Assembly (NCBI RefSeq): GCF_014873705.1
Contig: NZ_JADBDS010000003.1
Coordinates: forward strand, 496,001-560,000
Origin: Mycobacterium sp. OAS707
GTDB lineage: Bacteria; Actinomycetota; Actinomycetes; Mycobacteriales; Mycobacteriaceae
Reading direction: 5' to 3'
Length of the DNA: 64,000 bases
This document shows positions 45,101 to 54,245 of this stretch, in pieces; the stretch's first letter is position 1, and the number at the start of each line of letters is the position of its first letter. The notes under the pieces are model-generated. The model worked only from the letters and a program-made list of their open reading frames with translations. It had not been told where the DNA came from and did no database searches. The position numbers and the translations under genes were made by a program.

Positions 45101-46957
45101 TCAACCAGCGATTGCGATGGGATCACCGGCGATGGTCGAGTTGGTACCGGCAACTGTACTTCTGGAGGCCAGGGCATTCATTATCGTCCGCACCCACTTC
45201 GGTGTGGCGATGGAATCGAGCTGAGAACCCGTTAGTTCGAACGTAAGTGGCGGCACGAGGACGTGCGAAATCAGGGGGTTGACGGGGCGGAAGTCCCGCG
45301 GCTCGTCGGCTGAGAAAAGGCATTCGTGCATCTTTTCGCCGGGTCGCAAACCGGTGTACACGATATCGATGCCTGCTTTGCCGGACCGTGCGATCAGCAA
45401 CCTCGCGATGTCAGCTATCTTCACCGGCACCCCCATATCGAGGACCATCGCCTCACCCGAACGTCCAATTGCGCTCGCCTGCAACACAAGTTGGCAGGCC
45501 TCGGTGACGGTCATGAAGTAACGGGTGACATCGGGGTGTGTCACCGTCACCGGCCCGCCGGCAGCGATCTGGGCCTCGAATGTGGGCAGCATCGAACCGC
45601 GCGAACCGAGCACGTTTCCGAATCGAACGCTCACGTAGAGGCCGTCGCAACCCTCGACTCCGGACGTCAGGCGCTCACCGATTCGCTTGCTTTTACCAAG
45701 GACACTGATTGGGTCGGCGGCCTTGTCGCTCGAGATGTTCACGAAGGTGCTCACGCCGCTTGCTCGGGCTGCCGCCAAGACGTTCATGGTTCCCACCACG
45801 TTGCTGAGCCACGCCTCGCGCGGATGGGCTTCCAGCATCGGAAGATGTTTGAGCGCAGCGGCATGGAACACCACCTCGGGGCGGTGCTCGGCGAATGCGA
45901 GGGACAGAGAGCCGGGATCCCGAATGTCAGCCAGCGCGATGGCGGGTTCAGCGTGGAGCGCCCCGGCGTAGATCGACATCCGGACAGCGTGCAGAGCGGA
46001 CTCGTCGCGATCGAGCATGATCAGCCGCGACGGTCCGAATTCGTGAATCAATCTGCACAACTCTGAGCCGATCGAACCGCCTGCGCCGGTCACGAGAACC
46101 CTCTTGTCGCGAATGCGGCCGGATATCGATTCCACGTCGAGCTGAATCGGTTCGCGCCCAAGGATGTCCGCCAACTCGACTTCCTTCAAGTGGCGAGGCT
46201 CGACGGACGCGTGGAGCAGGTCACGAAAACGGGGAAGAACGAATGTCTTCATTCCCAAAGCCGCCGCCTCCGCGGAGACTTCGCGGACGGTGGCGCCGTC
46301 CGCGTCGGGGATAGCGATGACGACGGCACTTGCCTTCGATCGCCGCGCCGCCGCCGCGAGGTGTTTGCGTGTTCCAGATACCGCGATCCCTTCGATGTGC
46401 ATCCGGCGTTTCGACGGATCGTCGTCGAGGACTGCGACCGGATGGAACGGCGAGGTCGCGTCGGTGCGCATGTGCCGCAGCAACTGCACGCCCGTGTTCC
46501 CCGCCCCAAGGACTATCGCGTTGTCAGCTGGGATCCGATCGATGCGGCGATACTCTCGCAGTCGACCGATGACCCGCACTCCCCACATGCCCACCAGTGC
46601 ACACGCTCCGGCGATCACCGGCACACTTCGAGGGACATCCGCCGGGTGGACCAGTAGGAGGACGCACTGCAGCGCGCTCGCCGAGATCAGCACGTTCAGT
46701 GCGATCATCTTGGCCTCGTCGAAGCTGCCAGCCACATAGCTGCGTCGGTAGATGTGTACACAGAATCCGACGGCGGCATTGATCACGACCGCAAAGAGCG
46801 CGACAAGCGCGGTCGCCCGGGGGGCGACGCCGGCGAAACCGAAATCGTGGCGGGCCCACGCGGCGGCCATCACAGAGACGAACCACACCGCCGAGTCCGG
46901 CGCGATCAGGGACGTAGGCGACGACAGTTCGCTGCGAGGCGCGACGGTTTGTACCAT
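45101..46957 (-). CDS. Membrane nucleotide-sugar 4,6-dehydratase (CapD/WbpM type)
   Basis: 618 residues with a strong GGAGGTGG ribosome-binding site. About four transmembrane segments come first, then a nucleotide-binding domain (VLGAGNTGVQLLRHM), then an extended SDR domain with GAGGSIGSELCR. The SDR SSDKAADPISVLGKSKR aligns with the WbpM pattern SxDKxxxPxxxMGxTKR, in which the usual catalytic Tyr is Met; here it is Leu. Family members make UDP-4-keto-6-deoxy sugars from UDP-GlcNAc for surface glycans. Likely provides a precursor for the repeat unit, with the downstream reductase acting next. Confidence 0.87.
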   Translation of the reverse strand: MVQTVAPRSELSSPTSLIAPDSAVWFVSVMAAAWARHDFGFAGVAPRATALVALFAVVINAAVGFCVHIYRRSYVAGSFDEAKMIALNVLISASALQCVLLLVHPADVPRSVPVIAGACALVGMWGVRVIGRLREYRRIDRIPADNAIVLGAGNTGVQLLRHMRTDATSPFHPVAVLDDDPSKRRMHIEGIAVSGTRKHLAAAARRSKASAVVIAIPDADGATVREVSAEAAALGMKTFVLPRFRDLLHASVEPRHLKEVELADILGREPIQLDVESISGRIRDKRVLVTGAGGSIGSELCRLIHEFGPSRLIMLDRDESALHAVRMSIYAGALHAEPAIALADIRDPGSLSLAFAEHRPEVVFHAAALKHLPMLEAHPREAWLSNVVGTMNVLAAARASGVSTFVNISSDKAADPISVLGKSKRIGERLTSGVEGCDGLYVSVRFGNVLGSRGSMLPTFEAQIAAGGPVTVTHPDVTRYFMTVTEACQLVLQASAIGRSGEAMVLDMGVPVKIADIARLLIARSGKAGIDIVYTGLRPGEKMHECLFSADEPRDFRPVNPLISHVLVPPLTFELTGSQLDSIATPKWVRTIMNALASRSTVAGTNSTIAGDPIAIAG

Positions 46958-47032
46958 CTACCACCTCCACCTGCTCCCCGCTTCGTCATCGTAACGTCCA
47001 TTTGGTAGCCAGAATCGCATAATTGACGTATA

Positions 47033-47047
47033 CGCCTATTTTAGGCG
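47033..47047. promoter_or_regulatory. Inverted repeat upstream of the SDR gene
   Basis: CGCCTATTTTAGGCG is a perfect inverted repeat with 6-base arms and a 3-base loop, set in an unusually AT-rich stretch (47010-47045). It lies about 76 bases upstream of the dehydratase start. There is no T-tract, so an operator is more likely than a terminator, but neither is shown. Confidence 0.4.
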
Positions 47048-47146
47048 GACCTTGGGCTGGTGGCAGCTTCGCTAGGGCTGCAGGAACTCGTAGCGTGTGA
47101 CGGCCGGTGTTCGGTCAGAACCAGTCCTGTTGGGCGTCGCTCTGAC

Positions 47147-48661
47147 CTAGCCGTCCGTCCGTACCTCGCCGTTCGGACGACGTCGCGCGCTTGGTGCAGA
47201 GTGCCGGGTGCGGGACGGATGCCCGTTTTGATTACCCCGATCCGCTGATCGAAGCCAGGACTTTCGCGACGTGACGGGGTCGGGCTTGATGTGCGGTGCG
47301 ATCGCGGGTGGCGCGGAGGCGCTGTCGCGATCAGAGCCGCGCTTACCGCCGCGAGTCGTGACTGTGTTCAGGATGGTGCCAAGGAAGTTGCAGTCGACAC
47401 CCTCGAGAATTCCGACCGCGCCCCGGAGCTCGTCGATCCTGGTGTGACGACGGCGGGCCACGACGATCACACCGTCCGACAGGGTCGCCAACACGGCGCC
47501 GTCGGTGACAGCCAGCAGTGGTGGTGCGTCGATCACGACGTAGTCGAACTGCTTCCGCAACGAGGCGACGACCGACAGCATCTGCTGCGAACCGAGTAGC
47601 TCACTTGGGTTCGCCGGGCGGGGACCAGGTCCCAGCACCTTGATGTGGTGGCCTTTGGGCTCCTGAATGACCTGGTCGATTGCGGCGGCGCCGGACAGGA
47701 CGCTGGTCAAGCCGGCGTGCTCCACCAAGCCCAGGTAACCACTCACCGCCGGATGTCTGAGGTCCCCTTCGACCAGCACGACGGAGGCTCCTGTCTCCGA
47801 CAAGGCCGCCGAGAGGTTGATCGCGACCATCGTTTTGCCTTCGGTCGAGCCGGCACTCGTGACGGTGATGACGCGCGGGGATCGTTCGACATCGGCGAAG
47901 AGCAGCTTCGTCCTGACCTGTCGGAATGCTTCGGCTGCAGCGGAATTCCCGGCCGTGAAATCGATCAACGGCTGCTTTGTTCGTTTGGTGTCGAATGGGA
48001 TCAACCCGATCAATTCCGTCCCGGTGATCTCGGCAACTTCGGCGGGGTCGTTGAGCCGGGTGTCGAAGTGGGCGCGGAGCAAGGCGAGGCTGCAGCCGAC
48101 GATCAACCCGAGGAGGCCGGCAAACGCGACATTTCGTTTCGTCCTCGGCGACACCGGCGCCGTGGGTAGCAACGCTTTTTGCACTATCGACGCGTCGGCG
48201 GATGGGACGGTGGAACCGGGCGGTGTCTCCAACTCCGCGATCTGCTGCGCCAACTGTTCGGCAAGTCCGTTGGCCAGGTCCCTGGCCATCTGCGGCGACC
48301 GGTCGTTGACGACGATCGTCAACATCACGGTGTCGGACGCGGGCAGAACCGTGGTTTCGCGGACCAGCTCGGCAGCCGAGATCGGCAGCTTCGTTGCGTC
48401 GACAACCTTCTGCGCAAGCTGTTGGTTCTTCGCGAGCTGGGCGTACGAAGCCATTCGTTGCTGCGTGTACAGGCCTCCGGAATACAAGCCGCCAGGGGAT
48501 TCGGGCGTGGTGGCAGTCTGCACGAATATCTGTGCCTGCGACTCGTAGCGCGGTGTCATCAGCAGCGAGAGTGCAAGCCCCGCAAGGGCGGCGGCGAGGG
48601 TGACCGCGACGATCAGCAGCGCGTTATCCCGAAACGTCGCCAAGAGCCGTCGGATACTCAC
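47147..48661 (-). CDS. Wzz / BY-kinase-like chain-length and assembly protein
   Basis: 504 residues from a GTG at 48661. Wzz-type domain with N-terminal transmembrane helix (NALLIVAVTLAAALAGLALS), a periplasmic helical part and a second helix near residue 185. It is fused to a cytoplasmic CpsD/CapB-like P-loop ATPase: Walker A GSTEGKT, Walker A' VVLVEGDLRHP (Glu replaces the usual Asp), Walker B YVVIDAPP. No tyrosine follows the Walker B segment; the C-terminus is a basic Ser/Arg/Pro-rich tail instead of a tyrosine cluster. It probably controls polymer length; autophosphorylation in the usual manner is doubtful. Confidence 0.88.
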   Translation of the reverse strand: MSIRRLLATFRDNALLIVAVTLAAALAGLALSLLMTPRYESQAQIFVQTATTPESPGGLYSGGLYTQQRMASYAQLAKNQQLAQKVVDATKLPISAAELVRETTVLPASDTVMLTIVVNDRSPQMARDLANGLAEQLAQQIAELETPPGSTVPSADASIVQKALLPTAPVSPRTKRNVAFAGLLGLIVGCSLALLRAHFDTRLNDPAEVAEITGTELIGLIPFDTKRTKQPLIDFTAGNSAAAEAFRQVRTKLLFADVERSPRVITVTSAGSTEGKTMVAINLSAALSETGASVVLVEGDLRHPAVSGYLGLVEHAGLTSVLSGAAAIDQVIQEPKGHHIKVLGPGPRPANPSELLGSQQMLSVVASLRKQFDYVVIDAPPLLAVTDGAVLATLSDGVIVVARRRHTRIDELRGAVGILEGVDCNFLGTILNTVTTRGGKRGSDRDSASAPPAIAPHIKPDPVTSRKSWLRSADRGNQNGHPSRTRHSAPSARRRPNGEVRTDG

Positions 48662-48774
48662 TGCCGGACTACTTTCAGTTTCAATTCTTCAATTCACGGT
48701 TGCTCCCGCCGAAAGACGGGCGGTCACAGCCGTTGGCGCAGAGTATGCTCCCAGCAGCCCACGGAGGGTTGAAA

Positions 48775-50160
48775 ATGGTGCGACTCGTCAGCGCGCTCGC
48801 CTTGGCGTACATCGTCTGGCGGCCGGTTTCCAGTGGCTATGCCTTGTATCCGACGCTGACCGTGATCGCCGCCCTGGCATTGTGGCGGGTGTCGTCTCGC
48901 CGATATGTCGCCGAACCATTCGTAGTGAGTGGATTGCTATTTGTGTTCGCTGGCGCGATCGCCGCGGTGATCGGATCATTCAACTCGGCACCCGGTCTTT
49001 CACACGAATGCTGGGTGTGGTTCGGCAGTTTCATCATCTGGGGGCTGTGGGCAATTTCCTTGGACCGGACCGCAATTCGCGACGCTCTGCTCGCAATTAC
49101 GATCACGGCGACATTGGTGGGCGGCACCATCGTGCTGTACACCTGGGGCAACGATGGCATCCTTCCGCAACTCATTCCTGACTGGTTGGTGCGTGCCCAG
49201 GGAGCGGGGTTCAGCCTCACGGCGGAGGGCAGCCACATCCGCTACTACAGCTTGTCCTCGCTGGCCGCTGCGGCACCGTTGGTGACCGCCGGTCTACTGG
49301 CAGGCAAAGACAGCTTGTTACCTCCGCGGTGGCTGCTCGCCGTCGCCTCTGCCGTATGCATCACTGCAGCGCTGGTTTCCGGACGGCGTGCGATCGCCGT
49401 GGTCGCGATCATGGCTCCGATCATCGCGTTCCTCTTCATGAGGGCGCTGCGACCAACGCCCGTGCGGCGCGGCCGACCCCGCGATATCGATTTGCGGGTA
49501 GTCGCCGCGGTCCCACTTCTTCTCATCGGCATCGCGATTGCTGCCAACTTCTTGGTCGTTCGGCGAGTTCTGACTGCGATGTCGCAGGCCGCGTTCGTGT
49601 TCTTCGACATCGGCCGGCCCACCATCGGTGTCAAAGGGGCAGGCGACATCGAGCGGGACATCCAGGCCACCCAACTGCTGACCGCCTTTGCCGAAAAGCC
49701 GCTATTCGGTTACGGATTGGGCGCACGGTTGCCCAGCGGGTACTACCGTGCCGTGGACCGGCCATACCTGTTCGAACTGCAATACCACCAGTTGCTGTTC
49801 ACATCCGGTCTGGTGGGCTTTGCACTCGTGACGGCCGCAGGGGTGGCAGCAATTGTCGGCATCCGCCGTGCGGCAAGGGCATGCCCCCAGCATCTGCCCG
49901 TGCTCGTCGCATCGGCGACGGGCGCCGCGGCGCTTCTGATCGTGAATGCGTCGAACCCGTACCTGCAGGCCGTCGGCCACGGGTGGGGACTCGCACTGGT
50001 TGTCGGCGTCGCGAACGCGCTACTCGACCCGCAGCAGCGCGACGACCCTCCCTCGAGTTCCGACGCCAACTCGTGGAAGCAGAAATACTTCGAGGCGTTC
50101 GGTAGGAGCATCAGCGGCCGGCGTGCCGCCGGCCGGGCGGGGGCGATTGGTGGCGACTAG
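48775..50160 (+). CDS. Wzy/WaaL-type O-antigen polymerase or ligase-like membrane protein
   Basis: 461 residues from the ATG at 48775, with GGAGGG 6 bases upstream. About 10-12 transmembrane segments and one large external loop (roughly 280-345). Near the loop are GYGLGARLPSGYYR and ELQYHQLLFTSGLVG, which fit the O-antigen polymerase (PF04932-type) pattern of a conserved loop with Arg and a following HxxxL helix. Role in the locus: polymerisation of repeat units. First gene of the plus-strand arm, overlapping the next gene by 11 bases. Confidence 0.8.
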   Translation: MVRLVSALALAYIVWRPVSSGYALYPTLTVIAALALWRVSSRRYVAEPFVVSGLLFVFAGAIAAVIGSFNSAPGLSHECWVWFGSFIIWGLWAISLDRTAIRDALLAITITATLVGGTIVLYTWGNDGILPQLIPDWLVRAQGAGFSLTAEGSHIRYYSLSSLAAAAPLVTAGLLAGKDSLLPPRWLLAVASAVCITAALVSGRRAIAVVAIMAPIIAFLFMRALRPTPVRRGRPRDIDLRVVAAVPLLLIGIAIAANFLVVRRVLTAMSQAAFVFFDIGRPTIGVKGAGDIERDIQATQLLTAFAEKPLFGYGLGARLPSGYYRAVDRPYLFELQYHQLLFTSGLVGFALVTAAGVAAIVGIRRAARACPQHLPVLVASATGAAALLIVNASNPYLQAVGHGWGLALVVGVANALLDPQQRDDPPSSSDANSWKQKYFEAFGRSISGRRAAGRAGAIGGD

Positions 50161-51205
50161 CGCGCCACTCACCACAGTCGCGACGTATGGCCGCGCCGGA
50201 TCGAGCAGTCGCGTCCGGATCCATGACTGGATCACGCACCTCGGCTTGTCGACGACGAACTACGACTACCTCGGCACGCCAAACCTTTTCGGCAGGACAG
50301 TGATGGCCAATTGGACGCGAATACCCGCGGCCGAGGCACGGATTCGGCTTGCTGGTCGGTCACGGCGGATCGACAACCTACTGATGTCGCGAGAGGCGAC
50401 GCCGTTCAGCAGAGGCGGAGTCGAAACCCGATTGCTACGCAGGGCGAAACACAGCTCGTACGATTTCGATGACGCCATTTGGGCGGACGACCGTGGCGGA
50501 ATCCATCGCTTGCTTTCGAAGCCCAGAGTGTGGGCGCGTTCGGTCGCAGCTGCCGATTGTGTGATCGCGGGAAGTGACTACCTGGCCAACGCCGCGGCGC
50601 GTTTCAACTCCAATGTCGTCATGATTCCCAGTTGTGTCGAACCCGACATGTACGAGTGCCCCTCGTCGTACGAATTGGACGAGTCCCCGGCTCTCGTCTG
50701 GCTTGGGTCGCCGACCACTGAACATCACCTCACCGCGATCACCGACGCGCTTCTGCAGTTGAACAAGCGGCGCGGGGCCAGGCTCAAGGTCATCAGTTCG
50801 GGTGATCGCCCGCTCGGGCCGCTGGCGGCGATGACCGATCGCATCGCGTGGAACCTGGACGACTTCACCAAGCATCTGTCCATGTCCGCGGTCGGGTTGG
50901 CTCCCCTGCGCGAGGATCCGTACAGCGCCGGGAAATGTGCCTACAAATTGCTGCAATACGGAGCGGCCGGGCTACCGATTGTGGCCTCGCCGGTAGGCGC
51001 CAATCGCGAGGTGGTGGATGCGTTGGGCGGGCTGGCGGCGACGTCGCAGTCAGAATGGGTCGACGCGGTCGGTTCGATTCTGGACGCCTCTGCCGAGTCG
51101 CGCGCGGCGATGGGCAGAAGGGCCAGGAACGGCGTATGTGAGGGCTACAGCTTTGCGGCGTGGTCCGCGCAGTGGCGCAACGCAGTGCTTGATCACTCAA
51201 GTTGA
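50150..51205 (+). CDS. GT-B family glycosyltransferase
   Basis: 351 residues from a GTG at 50150; a TTG at 50147 is also possible. C-terminal half has the GT-B donor-site pattern: LVWLGSPTTEHHL, VGLAPLREDPYSAGKCAYKLLQYGAAGLPIVASPVGAN in order, in which the Lys and Glu-rich EDPYSAGK stretch stands for the EX7E region. N-terminal half is divergent. It most likely adds a sugar of the repeat unit. It overlaps the polymerase gene and is followed by a 100-base gap that holds a TAAAAT-like hexamer. Confidence 0.75.
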   Translation: MATSAPLTTVATYGRAGSSSRVRIHDWITHLGLSTTNYDYLGTPNLFGRTVMANWTRIPAAEARIRLAGRSRRIDNLLMSREATPFSRGGVETRLLRRAKHSSYDFDDAIWADDRGGIHRLLSKPRVWARSVAAADCVIAGSDYLANAAARFNSNVVMIPSCVEPDMYECPSSYELDESPALVWLGSPTTEHHLTAITDALLQLNKRRGARLKVISSGDRPLGPLAAMTDRIAWNLDDFTKHLSMSAVGLAPLREDPYSAGKCAYKLLQYGAAGLPIVASPVGANREVVDALGGLAATSQSEWVDAVGSILDASAESRAAMGRRARNGVCEGYSFAAWSAQWRNAVLDHSS

Positions 51206-51305
51206 CGCTCGGCCGCCGTCTCAAGAACTTCGCTGACAGCATCGAAAGCACCCGCGTTATTGACGGTGGCGCATAAAATGGCGGTGGCCATTTGAGGAGT
51301 GCCCC

Positions 51306-52160
51306 TTGTCAAAGCCCTCTGCCGAGCGGGTCGGAGCCGTCGACGTCGGTGAACGGTACGTCGATCTGCTGCAAAGCGCCCTCATCATGTCGCTGTGGAA
51401 TGCCGGCGACGGCGCACTCGAGCAGCGGATCGGCGGCCCACTTCAGGTCCTGGCCACCAAGGTGAAAACGCAAATCAAGCGACAGCTCACGATGTCGCAG
51501 GCCGAGCGCGCGGCCAAACTCGGAGCACGCGATGACGGCCGGGATTGGCCGCGGCTTGCACATACGATGATCGGCCGGAAACGCATGGAGAACCTGCGCT
51601 TCTGCATGGAAGACGTGCTTGCCAACGACGTGCCCGGCGACTTCATTGAGACGGGCGTATGGCGCGGCGGCGCCTGCATCTTCATGCGCGGCATCCTCGC
51701 CGCGCGCGGGGTCACCGACAGGCGCGTGTGGGTTGCCGATTCCTTTGCCGGACTTCCGCCGCCCAATGCCGCGAAGTACCCGGCGGACGCCCGAGGGAAG
51801 CTGTACGACTGCGCCGAACTGGCGGTTCCACTGGAGACGGTGAAGGCAACATTCGAGCGCTACGGCCTGCTCGACGACAACGTCCGATTCCTCAAGGGCT
51901 GGTTCAAGGACACACTCCCGTCGGCTCCGATCGAACGACTGGCCGTCGCCAGGCTCGACGGCGACATGTATGAATCCACGATCGACGCTTTGACCAATCT
52001 GTATCCGAAGCTCTCGCCGGGCGGGTATCTGATCGTCGACGACTACGGCGCGGTACGGGCATGCAGACGGGCCGTTGCCGATTACCGCGCCGAGTACGGC
52101 ATCGAGGACCCGATCGTGGCTATCGACTCGTCCGGGGTGTTCTGGCAGAAGTCGGGGTGA
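51306..52160 (+). CDS. TylF/MycF-type O-methyltransferase
   Basis: 284 residues from a TTG at 51306 with GAGGAGT seven bases upstream. SAM-dependent TylF family: GDFIETGVWRGGACIFMRG (SAM site), VWVADSFAGLPPPNAAKYP, LKGWFKDTLP, ARLDGDMYESTIDAL and LIVDDYGAVRACR with the metal-binding Asp pair. Relatives O-methylate deoxysugar hydroxyls in macrolides and glycans. In this locus it probably methylates a sugar of the repeat unit or its nucleotide-linked precursor. Its stop overlaps the next GTG (GTGA). Confidence 0.88.
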   Translation: MSKPSAERVGAVDVGERYVDLLQSALIMSLWNAGDGALEQRIGGPLQVLATKVKTQIKRQLTMSQAERAAKLGARDDGRDWPRLAHTMIGRKRMENLRFCMEDVLANDVPGDFIETGVWRGGACIFMRGILAARGVTDRRVWVADSFAGLPPPNAAKYPADARGKLYDCAELAVPLETVKATFERYGLLDDNVRFLKGWFKDTLPSAPIERLAVARLDGDMYESTIDALTNLYPKLSPGGYLIVDDYGAVRACRRAVADYRAEYGIEDPIVAIDSSGVFWQKSG

Positions 52161-53302
52161 TCGGCGTTACCGGGCAGGATCGCGTCGGGATCATCACCAG
52201 CCAGGCCTTCTCGGTGGTCAACTTCAGAGGCCCGTTGATCAGCGAACTGGTCAAAATCGGCGTCGCGATCTACGCGCTGGCCCCGGACTACACCGAGGAC
52301 CTGAAGCGTCAGGTCCGCGAACTGGGCGCCGAACCCGTCGACTACTCCCTTTCGCGGGCAGGCCTGAATCCCATTTCAGATGCGAAAAGCATGTTCAGCA
52401 TGATCGCAACCGTGCGGCGGCTGAGACTCGACGCGGTCCTCACTTACCACATCAAACCGGTGATCTACGGATCGATTGCCGCCGTGATCGCACGAGTTCC
52501 AAACCGGTACGCGATGATCGAAGGGTTGGGATATCTGTTTTTGAACGATCCCGACTCAGGAAGTAAATCCCGGGCTGTCATGCGTTGGGTGGCGACCAAC
52601 ATGTATCGACTGTCGCTCTTCTTCAATCGCAGGGTCTTCTTCGAAAACGAAGACGACCCAACGCGATTCCGTCACCTTGGCGTCGTCAAGCCGACTCAGA
52701 TCGTGGTCCTGGACGGGATAGGTGTGGACCTCGAGCACTATCCGGTGAAACATGACTTTCCTCCCCCGACGACATTCATCCTCGTCGCAAGGATGTTGCG
52801 CACCAAGGGCGTCCGCGACTACGTCGATGCGGCCAGAATCGTCTGCGCGAGATATCCGACCAGCCGATTCATTCTGGTGGGGCAGGTCGACGTCAATCCA
52901 GACTCGATCACAGCGTCCGAGCTGCAAACCTGGGTGGACGAAGGCATCGTCGAATGGACCGGCCACGTCCCAGACGTCCGCGTCTGGCTGGCGCAGGCGA
53001 GCGTGTTCGTATTGCCCTCCTACGGCGAGGGAAAGCCCCGCAGCACGCTGGAAGCGATGGCCAGCGGCCTGCCGATCATCACCACCGACTGCAGCGGCTG
53101 CCGCGAAACCGTCGAAGAGGGCGTGAACGGATTGCTGGTCCCCGTTCACGACCCGAAAGCCCTCGCCAAGGCCATGATTCGGTTCGTTGAAGACCCGGCG
53201 CTGGCCAAAGAGTTCGGCCGGATGAGTCGCCAGATAGCGGAACGCAGATTCGACATTCACGAAGCCAACACACAAATCATGCGGGCGCTGGGTTATGGCT
53301 GA
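52157..53302 (+). CDS. GT4-family glycosyltransferase
   Basis: 381 residues from a GTG at 52157 that overlaps the methyltransferase stop. GT-B fold: N-terminal acceptor domain (FSVVNFRGPLISELVKIG) and a C-terminal donor domain with ILVARMLRTKGVRDYV, FILVGQ, and PSYGEGKPRSTLEAMASGLPIITTD, the classical EX7E-type segment of GT4 enzymes. It is closest in pattern to N-acetylaminodeoxysugar transferases such as PglA or WbpT. Probably the first or second sugar transferase after the priming enzyme. Overlaps the epimerase gene by 8 bases. Confidence 0.87.
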   Translation: MIGVTGQDRVGIITSQAFSVVNFRGPLISELVKIGVAIYALAPDYTEDLKRQVRELGAEPVDYSLSRAGLNPISDAKSMFSMIATVRRLRLDAVLTYHIKPVIYGSIAAVIARVPNRYAMIEGLGYLFLNDPDSGSKSRAVMRWVATNMYRLSLFFNRRVFFENEDDPTRFRHLGVVKPTQIVVLDGIGVDLEHYPVKHDFPPPTTFILVARMLRTKGVRDYVDAARIVCARYPTSRFILVGQVDVNPDSITASELQTWVDEGIVEWTGHVPDVRVWLAQASVFVLPSYGEGKPRSTLEAMASGLPIITTDCSGCRETVEEGVNGLLVPVHDPKALAKAMIRFVEDPALAKEFGRMSRQIAERRFDIHEANTQIMRALGYG

Positions 53303-54245
53303 CCGCGTCTTACTCACTGGTGCAACAGGTTTCGTCGGCAGGGCCGTGTTGGACCGGCTGACGGAACTCGATTTCGACGCCGTGGCGGCATCTCGCGACT
53401 TCGACGCGGTGTCACCCGATGTGCGTAGGTTCGGTATCGATCGGTTGGATGCCGGCACGGAGTGGGAAGACGCTCTTCGAGACGTGGCGTGTGTCATTCA
53501 CACGGCTGCTCGCGTGCCCGGGACAAACGACGCCGAACATGCGGCTGACTTTCGCACCGTCAACGTCGATGGGACGCTGAATTTGGCTCGGCAGGCCGCG
53601 GATGCGGGCGTGCGCCGATTCGTCTTCCTCAGTTCAATCAAGGTCAACGGCGAAGAGACCACGTCCGATCGCCCCTTCGACGCCGATGATGCACCCGCAC
53701 CTGTTGGCCCATATGGGATTTCGAAGCTACAGGCCGAGCAACAGCTGCTGAAGTTCGCCGATAGCAGTGGCATGGATGTGGTCATCATCCGTCCGCCACT
53801 CGTGTACGGCCCACACGTGAAGGCAAGCTTCCTCGGCATGATGAGATCGCTGGACAAGGGTTTGGCTCTGCCGTTCGGGCTGATTCGGAACAAGCGCAGC
53901 CTGATTGGTGTGGACAACTTGGTGGGCTTGATCATGACCTGCATCAGCCATCCGGGCGCCGCCAATCAGGTGTTCCTGATCAGCGACGGCGAAGACCTCT
54001 CGACGCCGGAGTTGCTGCGACGTCTCGGACGAGCGATGGGCAAGCCCGCCAGGTTGGTGCCCACACCCCTGTCTGCGATCGAATCGGGAGACTCGTTCCT
54101 CGGAAAGCCCGAAGTTGTACGACGACTGTGCCGAAACCTGCATGTCGACATCTCAAAGACCAAGCGCGTCCTCGGTTGGGCACCGACGATGAGCGTCGAC
54201 GACGGCCTGCGCCGCACGGCGACCTGGTATCGAGTGTCGACGTGA
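53295..54245 (+). CDS. NAD-dependent epimerase/reductase of nucleotide sugars
   Basis: 316 residues. Extended SDR: GATGFVG (NAD site), FLSSIKVNGEET, and the catalytic YGISK (Tyr and Lys). The arrangement resembles WbpV/WbjF-type UDP-4-keto-sugar reductases (RRLGWAP-like end is VLGWAPTMSVDDGLR). With the WbpM-like dehydratase encoded on the other arm it could make a 6-deoxy-N-acetylhexosamine such as QuiNAc or FucNAc; inference. Its stop overlaps the next GTG by three bases. Confidence 0.85.
   Translation: MADRVLLTGATGFVGRAVLDRLTELDFDAVAASRDFDAVSPDVRRFGIDRLDAGTEWEDALRDVACVIHTAARVPGTNDAEHAADFRTVNVDGTLNLARQAADAGVRRFVFLSSIKVNGEETTSDRPFDADDAPAPVGPYGISKLQAEQQLLKFADSSGMDVVIIRPPLVYGPHVKASFLGMMRSLDKGLALPFGLIRNKRSLIGVDNLVGLIMTCISHPGAANQVFLISDGEDLSTPELLRRLGRAMGKPARLVPTPLSAIESGDSFLGKPEVVRRLCRNLHVDISKTKRVLGWAPTMSVDDGLRRTATWYRVST

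Noticed and set aside
48680..48700. TTCAATTC direct repeat in the centre of the polysaccharide locus
   Set aside because: Only two short copies and no fixed spacing to a promoter; not enough to call a regulator site.
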